From Hirsutella rhossiliensis (Eukaryota; Ascomycota; Sordariomycetes; Hypocreales; Ophiocordycipitaceae), in contig NW_025408670.1 of NCBI RefSeq assembly GCF_020360975.1, positions 4,774,001-4,838,000 on the forward strand: a stretch of DNA of 64,000 nt, given 5' to 3'. The position numbers and the translations under genes are program-made. Positions 47,887-58,763 of this stretch are shown piece after piece (within the stretch, counting starts at the first letter, position 1; each line of letters starts with the position of its first letter). The notes under the pieces are model-generated. The model saw only the letters and a list, made by a program, of their open reading frames with translations. It was not told the DNA's origin and did not search any database.

Positions 47887-47943
47887 TATATAACCCGACG
47901 CTCGCTCTCACCCTCCTTCTCCCCTCTCTCGGCCCCTCCTTTG
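47887..47943 (+). promoter_or_regulatory. TATA box and CT-rich initiator of the CAP-family gene
   Basis: TATATAA at 47887-47893 is followed within 10 bp by a CT-rich block to about 47943, about 330 bp upstream of the start codon. This TATA plus pyrimidine-tract arrangement is common in strongly expressed fungal genes. No start-site data are available. Confidence 0.5.
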
Positions 47944-48216
47944 AAGCCTCGTGGCGGTACGATATCTACAGCTCGACTAAACATTCCTTCTCGTCGGACC
48001 CGTTCCTTTCCTCACGCCCCCTTGTTCCTCTTCGGGAGCATACTCCCCAGTTACCCCTTTGTTTACTGTGTTGTCTTTGTTCTCCCATTTCGCCCCCTTT
48101 CGGCTCGTCGAACCGTTTCCGTTCCGTTCGTCACGACACTCCTTGATATATACATATATCCCCCCATATACATTCGATATACAAAGCCCAACGTTGGCCA
48201 CCACGAAGCAGTCAAC

Positions 48217-49222
48217 ATGCGATCCACTCTCTTGCTCGCCGCCATCCCGCTCGCGGCGGCGCTTCCCCATAGCCAGCCCGTCGGCGGCGTCCTTGGGCGA
48301 CTGAGGCATTCGGTCAAGATGGACCCAGTGACGACCTACTCAGCTACCATACCCTCAGACATGTACTCGAAGTTGAGCGACAAGACAGGCGACACGGTGG
48401 TGGTCCCCCCCCTGGCGCCGGTCCCAGCCAAGACTGTCGCCCAGCCCGCAAACATCCCAGAGACCGAGTTTGCCGAGCCGGCGGCAGCAGCAGCAGCCGA
48501 GCAGAAAGAAAACAAGAAGGAGTCCAAGCCGGCGCCCAAAGATGAAAAAAAGAAGAACAGCGCCCAGAGTTCTGAACCAAAGGGAAAGGGATACCAAGAT
48601 ACAGCGTCGAACTTGCACAACTCCGCGCGCAAGAACAACCCCGTCAAGGCTGGGTTGAAAGATTTGACGTGGACCGATGACCTACATAAAGATGCTCTCG
48701 ACTGGGCCAAGGGATGCAATTATACGCATGCCGAGATGAAGCTCGATAGCCCCGGCACTGTAGCCGAGAACATCGCTTGGCAGGAGCAAGGTGCCACGTT
48801 CAAGGACGAGCTGTCGGCTTTGAATGCCAGCTTTGAAAGCTGGTATGACGATGAATTGCCATGGTTCAACCCTGCCCAGCCCGACGTCGTGCAAACCACG
48901 GCCAGAGGCAACGTGGCTGCAGGCAAGAAGAAGGCCACCAGTGTTGGACACGTCAAGAATATTCTCAGCGATTCCTTCAACGAGTTCGCCGTCGCAAGTT
49001 ACTTGTGCACGACGCTTAACATAATTGAGAAATCTTCTTCCGGAGTTCCGGTGGTGAAGAGAACTGTGACGAACGGCTGGTTCTCCGTTGCCCGATTCAG
49101 CGGTCCAGGTAAGCACACACGCCTGCAATCTCCCCCAGACTCGTGGTATTGACGCTGCCATAGTGGCATCGAATGGGCAAACCGACGCCTACGCGCCTGT
49201 GCAGAACTCAGTCTACCGCTAA
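48217..49222 (+). CDS. Secreted CAP-superfamily (SCP/PR-1-like) protein
   Basis: Two exons (48217-49108, 49164-49222) encode 316 residues. The first 16-19 residues (MRSTLLLAAIPLAAALPHS) are a clear signal peptide. Residues about 85-130 are Ala/Lys/Glu-rich low complexity. The C-terminal half resembles a CAP domain: NLHNSARKNNPVKAGLKDLT at its start (typically HN..R...GA..L.W), then WTDDLHKDALDWAKGC, AENIAWQEQ, a SFESWYDDE helix, and TSVGHVKNILSDSFNEFAVA in the place of the GHYTQIVW motif. CAP proteins such as yeast Pry1 bind sterols and fatty acids, and some fungal members are virulence-associated or cell-wall proteins. Here the motifs are divergent, so function is uncertain. The 55-bp intron near the 3' end moves the stop to QNSVYR. 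A TATA/CT-rich promoter lies upstream. Confidence 0.85.
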
Positions 49223-50221
<999 letters not shown>

Positions 50222-50465
50222 TAGAACAAGCTTGGACGAAAGGCAACATCAGAGCCGGCCAGCCAATGAGTATACCTGGAACCGAATCAAGCCAATGGGA
50301 AGCGAGTCCTCTCGAGGCAAAGCGGGGGATCTGGAGGACTGGCGGTGCGTGAGCAGCCCTTTCGTCTCCTCTTCCTCAACGCACCTCGTTTCCTCTTGAC
50401 TCGGAAGTTAGGCAATCGGACATTTCACAACGTCTGTGGACGCCGCCGTCCATCCGCGACCAATC

Positions 50466-53400
50466 ATGCGCCTTCTTAAGGTCCAAGATGGCAAAGTGGT
50501 CCTGACCAGGGATCTCACAGACGACCTACCCCCTTATGCCATACTTTCACACACGTGGAGGCATGATGACGATATGGAGGTTGCAACCAAAGACATTGTA
50601 CAAGGCACAGGAGAACATAAACATGGATATGGAAAGATTCAGTTTTGCAGAAACCAGGCGGCTTCCGATTATCTTCAATACTTCTGGGTCGACACGTGCT
50701 GCATCGACAAATCCAACAGCACTGAACTCTCCACCGCCATCAACTCCATGTTCCGCTGGTATCAGGAAGCAACCAGATGCTATGTATACCTATCAGACGT
50801 TTCTGCCGACGCCTCTTCCGCCGAGACCCTGTTTGCGTGGGAATCGGCATTTCGGAAGAGTAAATGGTTCACCCGAGGCTGGACGCTTCAGGAGCTTCTC
50901 GCTCCATCATCCGTCGAGTTCTTCTCATCACAAGGTCAGCGGCTCGGAGACAAAAAGTCTCTAGAGCGCCAACTTCACGAAATAACGGGGATCCCAGTTG
51001 CGGCACTTCGCGGATACCCCCTATCTGACTTCACTCTGTGGGAGCGCATGTCATGGGCAAGGGACCGCACAACAAAAATCGAAGAGGACAAAGCCTATGC
51101 TCTACTTGGCATTTTCGAGGTCAACCTGCCCCTTATATATGGTGAGGGTGCGAGGAACTCATTCTTCCGGCTTGAGGAGGTGATTGAGAAGCGCTCGGCA
51201 TTCGAGCGTGGACCATTACGAGGTATGTGTAGCTACCAAGACTGGCTTGAAGTCGCCGAGGCCATTCAGGCCAATGAGTCACGAGAATGCAAGGACATTG
51301 GAGCTGACTACCCAAACTCATTGCGAAAAAGTCGCTCGAGGGCTGCATTCGATGGTCCCATCTCCTGAAGAAGCGGACGCACGGGTTCATCACAAGGGGC
51401 GTATGGACCGTCTTGGACAAATGCTTCATGTCAAGTCGCCAGAGGCAAATGAGGGTAGACTCAGCGAGGCTGATGATTCTTGCCTTCGCTCTTTGTGGTT
51501 TCCCAACATTCATACTCGGCGCCTAGGTCTTGAGAAGCCCGCTGACCAGACCTGTCTCTGGCTTTTTGAGCACGAGCTATATCAGGACTGGCTCCATGGT
51601 CGAAATCGAAATGAGCATCGCGGCCTCCTCTGGCTGAAGGGCAAGCCAGGAACCGGAAAATCTATTCTACTGAAAGAGGCGTATCGCCGAGCTGCGCAGA
51701 GACAAGGCAAATCAGATTACTGCACTGCAGCCTTCTTCTTCAATGCCAAGGGAGATGAGCTGGAGCACTCGCCGCTTGGCCTTTTTCGCTCCTTGCTATT
51801 TCAACTTTTGCCCAGGTATCGAGAGCATCTCCACCGTTTCCGCGAAACCTGGGCAGAAAAGAACCCCGTGCGGGCTGAGCATGGATCCCAGAGCTGCTCT
51901 TGGCGCGTGCCAGAGCTGAGATCCTTCTTCGAGTCAATGTTTACCCAGCCGACGACCAAGCGAGCCATCATTTTCATCGATGCCCTCGATGAGTGCAGTT
52001 CGAAGAATACACGGTCTCTAGCTTACTTTTGGCGGCTTATCACGCAGGCGGCGCATGCTGCAGGAGCCGACCTAGACGTCTGCATTTCCAGCCGACACCT
52101 CTTCACTGTTACCTTGAGCGACTGCCCGAATATATTCATGGAGCTTTGCAACGACCAAGACATCAAAACTTATGTGGAACAAAGGTTGCAACTTGGAATT
52201 GCCCATATGGAGCGGAGATGGTACCTCCTGAGAGACAGGATCCTCAGCAAGTCCTCTGGCGTGTTTCTTTGGGTCGTGTTAGTGGTGGACGACGCACTCA
52301 AGAGCTGGGATGACGGAAAAGGTTTGCTGTTTATGCTCAACCAGGTTACCATTGTGCCTGGAGAGCTCGAAACACTATTCTCTCAGATGCTCTCATCAAT
52401 CGACCCCAAAGACAGACATTTGACCGCCCGAGTCTTCCACTGGGCTGTTCTAGCTGGAAAAACCCTTCGTCTTCACGAATGGCACCACATCATGGCGTTC
52501 AGCAGACAACCACCACCCTCGTCTTTGCACGAATGGCGCATGTCGGACAGCTTTACCGAGACTGAAGACCAGCTAGAGAAGCAGATCAGGAGTATTTCGA
52601 AGGGCCTGATCGAGGTGAAGGTGAGGGCAGATGAGTTGCAGGATAGGAGCTTGGAAACAATATCCGTATGCGCCGGCGCAGGATCCCTCGATCTCGACTG
52701 CGGTGAAACTCGGGTCGTTCAAGTCATACACGAGTCGGTACATGAATTCTTCTTGCGCGGCGAGGGGTTCTTCGTACTGGATCCCAGCATAGATGCGTCA
52801 TTATCTGTCGGCCTTGGACATCTTTCAATAATGGATACATGCCTGGACTATCTGGACATCACAGAACTGGATGCGCTCGTCCAGGCGCGGACTCTCGCAA
52901 GGCAATGTGGAAAGGATCAACCAGTAGGGGTAGGATCGCCGGCAGCAGAATCTGATTACGCGCGGCGTTCTGCACCCCCATTCTGCAACGGGACAAAGCT
53001 GATACAATGGGTTGGAGACGATGAGGCAAGGTGGAAATTTCCAGATTTTCTTCCCTCGTCACCGGGGCTGGGGGGATACTATACCGCTCGAGCTCAGGAT
53101 CGTCAACAGGATGGCGCAAGGCAAGGTCGCAGCCCGCCTCTTCACAGCACGACGTGCAGAACCCACCAAAGAACCCCATCGCCACACGACAAACGGGCTC
53201 TAAAGATACGAGATGAGAGGCCCGTGCTGGAGAATCTTAAGAAGTCATCCGATTCTGCTAGACATATCGACATTGCTCGATGGTTGGAAATGTCGGCAAC
53301 AGACGAGCTCGCTTCTGGCCAAATGTCTCTGCATGCTTGCGGCCCAGAAAGCCCTGATTCGATGAAGTCGTCGATTACATGCCAGTCCCAGGTCCTGGAA

Positions 53401-54375
53401 GACTACCCTGCTCTTCTCTCATACGCTACCTTCGAAGTGTTCGCCCACGCTCGGCTGGCTGAGGAGGCGGGTGTGGATCCGCGCCGCATCGTGACCCGTC
53501 TCATGAGCAAACATACTTGGGCTCGATGGGCAACGCTCAGAGAGGATGTACCTCCAGAATATGGACTACTCCACTTTGTTTCTGATCGGGGCCTTTCTTC
53601 ATGGGTCAGCAGCATTTCTCAAAATTCCAATGCATGTAATTCGAGCCCGGGGGTAGAATTCAAGCTTCGCACCACGGATGACCCCTGGGCACGAACTCAT
53701 AGTGATAGCGTCCCGGACAGTTCGAAAACTGGTTGGAGAGAAGCCCTTGGGCTCCATACCAGGAGCCCGATGCAAGGATCCGCCCCCCCGGGGGAAGAGG
53801 AAGGGCACTCGCGCGAGAGGAGACCCATACAAAGGTCAGGTAGTGTTGCAAGTTTCAGCTCAGCCGGTAGCCATACCGGTGACGTGGAAAACGCAGTCTT
53901 GGCGGGCGGTGTAGAGAGGGCTACCCTGTCATTCAAACCGGCAACCGACAACAAACCAGAGAGACGAGACCGATACCCCCGTTGCGACAATGATTACGGG
54001 AACACACGTGGCCGACAATACTGGACCTGCTCGGCTCTGACGGGCCATGATCTCCCTCTCCAGGATTCGACGAATCGCCCCGGCGAGGCTGATGTGTGCG
54101 GCTACTGTGGCCATGAACTCCCTAGATCCGGACGCGGTCCCAGCAACGGCGGCGTCATACAGAGGCACGCTACAAAAAGGGACTGGGACGAACGGATCCG
54201 ACATATGCAAGACGTGCACAGGTCCAGAAAGTGCGATCCGCCAAGGAAGTTCCGCAGAATAGACCACTTCCGCCGACACATAAGGTGCCTTCACGCAGGG
54301 AAGATGGGAACCTGGACGAATATGCTAGAGGATTTGTGCGTGGTGGATAACGAGGACTTCGTCAACACGCTATAG
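50466..54375 (+). CDS. HET-NACHT NOD-like receptor with C-terminal C2H2-like zinc-finger module
   Basis: Two exons (50466-51222, 51332-54375) give 1266 residues. The start MRLLKV is the usual HET-domain start. HET blocks are PPYAILSHTWRHDDDMEV, QYFWVDTCCIDKSNSTELST and FTRGWTLQELLAP (residues about 1-250); this domain triggers incompatibility-type cell death in fungi. A NACHT NTPase follows, with Walker A GKPGTGKS (about 355) and Walker B AIIFIDALDECS (about 466), then an HESVHEFFL motif. No ankyrin, TPR or WD40 repeats are visible. Instead, residues about 1165-1255 form a zinc-finger module: DVCGYCGHEL, an RHMQDVH pair, KFRRIDHFRRHIRCLH and KMGTWTNMLEDLC. The 109-bp intron (GTATGT...GAAAAAG, with CTGAC branch point) is inferred; a frameshift is the alternative. 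It is probably a self/non-self or pathogen sensor. Confidence 0.82.
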
Positions 54376-54480
54376 CTGGACAGTGTCATGGTCCGAGGCC
54401 GACGCGATGAGCGAGGAGTTGCGCGAGAAGGCTACCGACTTGACCGAGCCGCTTTGGCCCTCGAATTCTGGATACATTGG
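54370..54480 (-). pseudogene. Relic WD40 repeat, antisense to the NLR 3' end
   Basis: On the minus strand one frame reads EFEGQSGSVKSVAFSRNSSL followed by IASASDHDTVQL and a TAG stop. This is one WD40 repeat of the type found at the C-terminus of fungal NLRs (EGHSxxVxSVAFSxDSxxxASASxDxTV). No further repeat can be read upstream because frames are disrupted towards 54850. The relic's stop codon (54370-54372) lies against the NLR's own stop codon (54373-54375) on the other strand. It looks like the remnant of a second, oppositely oriented NLR-type gene. Confidence 0.6.
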
Positions 54481-55938
54481 TCCCAGTTGTCCTCTGCGTC
54501 TGGCTTAAGAGATATCCAGTCGGCATCTCGCTCTCAGAAAGGCCCCTGACAGGGTTCCCGCATCTAGGATTAGCGAGACAGCGACATACTGTTGTAGCAA
54601 CGGTGAAGAGGGGATTTGCCATCTCCACGAGGCTCCGAGTGCTGGACCTACATATACTCGTCGGGGTAACATTGTTCGCCGTGTGCTCAATAATGAGCAA
54701 CGAATCTGGGAGTCGACCAGGTTGTCGATTGATTCATTACGCCGTCGTCGGTTCACTTCCCCCGTCAACTTGTATTCAACTCTGGGAGACGAGAAGGTGA
54801 CAATGAGCCCCCAGCTGGCCTCAAATTTATGACATGACTCGTTCAAGGAAAATTAAACTTACATTCCTAGCACACGGAGATAAACCCCACGCTATAAGAT
54901 AACTGCAGCACTCCAAACCGGTCTATCCTACGGCCGTCAGTCGCGGCAGTGACAAACCGTCTAGGCCCTCAGGACGGGTCCCCTAAAGCCCCTATCCATG
55001 TTCTCGTCGAGGGCAAGCCTGAAGAGACAAAAGAAGGAAAAGGGGTGCATTGCTCAACCACGCATACTTTTCGCTGAGCCCATCCACTCCGCCGGCAACC
55101 AGATGGCGCGGCTCACTTGCCCACGCAATGACCCACCCGGCCCCCGCTCCGCCGCCGTTGGCACCCTGCGGCCCGGCCGTCGGCTCCGCGGCCCCTCCGC
55201 GGCCCCTCCCGCCTCCTTCTCAACATCACCCGGCCGGCCGGCCAAGAAGCATATCTTCTCGCCGTAAGCTCCCGCCCTTCCAATCCCCTTTCCTCTTGAC
55301 CATCCCATCACCTCAGAAGATTCTAGCCAACCTCGTCCTCACCACCCCCCACCCGCCTCATCCTCCTCTGCCAAGCCAACGGCATCCATAACCCAGACTG
55401 TTTGGCCACGGAAAATAAAACAACTTTTCCCTGTCAGGGCGACGTTGATCCGGTCAATGTCAAAAACATCACGCCGCTCCGCATCGCCAAAGCGTCCTCA
55501 TTACTCGTGGATATTACGGAAGCTCCCGGCACCAGTGCCTGCTTCTGGCCTCTCTTGTCTTGCTTGCATACATTCCATGGCGTTTTGAATAGACTTCGCT
55601 CGTCCCGTGGGGTTCATCATGCTCGCCCACATGTACCAGATGCTCCAGACCAACCCAACTCCCTGATCAAGCCCTCCCGTCATGACAGCCACGCCATCTC
55701 TCGAGTATCCCGGCCGAATGCCGCGGGCTCTCGCAGATCCAGGAAGAGTGGAATAAAGAAGAGTGAGAAAAAGGGGATAGTCGTAGCGACTTGCGCTTGA
55801 ACGCCAGCCAAGCCGCCTTCTCTGCCACAACACGCCCTCTCATTCGATGCGCCTCGTGTCGTCTCCCTCTGGCGAGACCAGTTTGGTCGACCAATGATGA
55901 CCCAGTTGGTCCCTTGCCAGCTCGCATCTTCCAGTGCC
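54481..55938. other. Intergenic region between the NLR locus and CHS4
   Basis: Decayed sequence near the WD40 relic gives way to C-rich DNA (55130-55260, with CCGGCCGGCCGGCC). No intact gene was seen. A minus-strand open frame at 55501-55833 has no recognisable family and may be part of the CHS4 3' UTR. Confidence 0.45.
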
Positions 55939-58763
55939 TCACATGATGCTACACTCTCCCTCCTGCTGCTTCTCGATGCGGCTTCTGGATATTCGTTCGC
56001 GTGGTCTCGGACGGCCGTGCTTGCCTGCTCTCTTGAGGTCCTCGAGCCTCTCTCGTGCCTTGGGGAATTCTTGTGCTGTGCGTGCGTGCCGCGTCAGTAT
56101 CTTCACCATCTCGCGCCTACTCGCCACGGCAAAACGCCAAAGAAAACTCACCAGCAGCACGCCAGTACCACCGCTTGGCATCCTCCAAGTTGGCCGGGAC
56201 GCCGATGCCCACCTCGGTAAAGTATCCCATTGCGTACTCGGCCTTGGCCAGCCCGGCGACGGCCGCCTTTCTCGCCCACAGGTACGCCTCGGTGTCGCTC
56301 TGTCCCAGCACGCCTTCGCTGCCCGTCAAATACCAACCGCTCAGCGCCAGCTCCGACTGGTGCTCCTCCTGCGCCGCCGCTTTGGAGTACCAGAAGATGG
56401 ACTGCCGGGGGTCGATCGGGCACCCCATCAAGCCGTACTCAAACACGCACCCGAGCCGGTATTGCGAAAACTTGTACCCAAGCTCCGCCGCGTCCTGGAA
56501 AAGGCTCAGCGCGTAACGCTCGTCGCGGATGATGGCGTCGTTGGGCTGCGCCGACTCGTACAGCAGCCCGAGCTCGTGCAGCGCGTGCGGGTTTTCGCCG
56601 TCTGCTCGCTCCGCTGCCCGCCTCAGCCACCCGACCGCTTCCCTCGGGTTCTTTTGCTGGCCCAGCAGGCCCTTGAGCAAGATCATGCCCAGCTTGTACA
56701 TGGCGGGCGGATCACCCAGGGTCGCCGCCCGTTTGTACCACTGCATCGCCTTGAGCGGATCCTTGCGCGTCCCACCGCCCTCCTCATGTCCAATTTCGCA
56801 GCACACGGCCGTCCGATACGCCGCCGCAGGGTGGCCGAGCTTCGCAGCCGACTGATAGAGCGTAAAGGCTTCCTTGTTGTCCGGCTCGTGGCCGAAGAGG
56901 CCCTTGCCGAGACCGTCGGCCATGGAGAACATGGCGTCTTGGTTCTGGGCACTTGCCAGCTTCTTGAGTATCTTCTGGGCGTCCAACAAGTAGCGCTCGC
57001 GGGTCCTGGCTCGCTGCTTGGCGTCCGGCATCTTGGGCGCCAGGACATCAGCGGCCTCGATCAGCTTCCTGGCTAACTTCAGGGCCGAATCTTGATCCCC
57101 GGCATTGGTCTTGATGGCCATGCGCAGCCTCTCGAGCTCCTGTGGCGTCACCACTTCATCCGCTTGCATTGGAGCCGGCTCCATGACTTGATGGCCGGCT
57201 CGCAGGACCGTCCGCTGCTGGGGCGGCGGTTGCTGCTGCTGCTGCATCGGCCCGGCTTGTTGCACGCCGCCATAGTTGCGAACCGGAGGTGGTCTGTCGT
57301 TCATGCTCACCATGGAATTCGCCATCAATCCAGGACGCACTGGCGTAGGGTGGGAAGGTAATGCATCGGGGTTCGAGTTCTGCGACATATTCGTGCCCGT
57401 CCGCGATAGGCCATCGCTGCCGGAGTAGCCTCGCGGTGGCGGCGGCGCCATCTGCTCGTAGCCACCAGACTGGCCATACCCCCCTCCGAACTCGGGTCGA
57501 TAGGGCTGGACCTGCGGCACGGGGGGAACCGCGGGCATGTCGGACGCCATCTCGAAGACGGCGGCCTGAGGCTCACGGACGTTGGCCGCGGACTTGGCAT
57601 GGTGCAGCCTCGGCATCTGATGCGCGCCGCGCTGCGGTTGCTCAAAGGAATTTCCTCGAGCGAGCCCCGGCACGCCGTCGATGTCTGGCAGGCTGGATCG
57701 GCGGCGATGAGAATCGTTGAAATAAGAGTTGAAGACATCGTCGGACGACAGTGTCTGCTCGTGCCCATATCCGCCGGCGCTCTGGTATCCGCCGCCCTGA
57801 CCGTTCCGCGGCAGCCCTTGAGACTCGGGAGGATAGATTCTTCGTGGAGGAGGCCGATTTCCCGATGCGGTCGAGGGCCGCGGCGGTACGCCACCCCGAC
57901 CAGCGGGGCCATTAAATGGCATCGTCTCGGTTCGCTGCGGCGGCGGCGGCATGTTGTGCCTCGGGTCAGAGTCGTGAGCAGGCGCCGTCATGCTTCGAGC
58001 GGGAGGGTTCGGATCGCCCGAGGGGTTTCCTCCGTTAGGGCCGGACGGGTAGTCGTGGCCGTAGCCCCCGTAGCCGTTGGGAGCCTGTCGAGGAGGTGGG
58101 CCCGGCCTTGGGTCGCTGTAGCCACGAGAGGGATAATTTCTAGGCGGAGGCCCTCTATTGCCGTTCATAGGCGGGCGTCCATAGTCCCCTTGCGCAGGAT
58201 GGCCATTATTAAGAGCCATCCCCGACATCTGGCCAGCGAGGTCCTGGTCCATGCCATAGGCAGGGTCGTGGCGACCGGGTCGGCCGTTGGCCATTGGCGG
58301 TTGCCGACCGGCTGGTAAGGAGTGCGTCGTGAGCGAGACTTTCCCGACGGATCCTCGGGGAAACGAGCTTACCACCATGATCTGAGTTTTGGGGATGCGG
58401 ACGAGCGGGCAGCCCCCGGGCAGGCTCCGACCCGGGGTCCATGCCCCTCGCTCTCGACGGGTAGGGATCGCCTCGGCGGCCGTCGGCAGTCGAAGGGCGG
58501 GCTGCTGGGCCCCCTCGGCCTCCCGGACCAGGCGGGTAATAGTCTCGCGGCTGACCGTAGCCCTGGCCTTGCTGCGCGTAGCCTCCGCCACGATCGTCGT
58601 GGCCGTATCCATCTCCGTAATCGTCTTGCGATCGGCGCGGCGCGTACTGGCGGGTGGGCGGTGGCCTGTCGTTGAAGCCACGGGGCCCAGGAGGATGCGC
58701 GGCCGAGCTGGCGTACGGGCGCTGTGGCCCACTAGCTTCGCCGTATCCTCCGTGGTAGGCCAT
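55939..58763 (-). CDS. CHS4: Chitin synthase III activator Chs4/Skt5 (Sel1 repeats, CaaX box)
   Basis: Three exons (58373-58763, 56152-58311, 55939-56075) encode 895 residues. The first 500 residues are Pro/Gly/Tyr/Arg-rich and disordered. From about 588 to 850 there is a series of Sel1-like repeats (AFTLYQSAAKLGHPAAAYRT, AMQWYKRAATLGDPPAMYKL, ALSLFQDAAELGYKFSQYRL). The last exon encodes a basic segment ending in CSIM, a CaaX prenylation box. S. cerevisiae Chs4/Skt5, which activates chitin synthase III and recruits it to septins and the bud neck, also has Sel1 repeats and a C-terminal CaaX. The start MAYHGGYGEASG at 58763 is preferred because intron 1 (61 bp) joins it in phase to the rest. 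The 76-bp last intron must be removed to create the CaaX box. Confidence 0.93.

Larger units (their letters stand above)
43934..48216. other. 4.3-kb divergent intergenic region
   Basis: Lies between the divergent MFS transporter and the CAP-family gene. No convincing coding region was seen. It holds an 11-bp tandem repeat, an AT-rich microsatellite near 45.2 kb, a GTACTGTAC palindrome near 46582 and CT-rich runs. The last 350 bp form a typical fungal promoter for the CAP-family gene. Confidence 0.5.

Noticed and set aside
47647..48216. Upstream in-frame extension of the CAP-family protein
   Set aside because: The frame stays open, but a TATA box, CT-rich initiator and a clear signal peptide at 48217 favour the downstream start.
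50436..50465. Start of the NLR ten codons earlier
   Set aside because: HET proteins typically begin MRLLxV, which is found at 50466.
55934..57076. Plus-strand frame of 380 codons antisense to CHS4
   Set aside because: Mirrors the Sel1-repeat coding exon on the minus strand and has no independent motifs.
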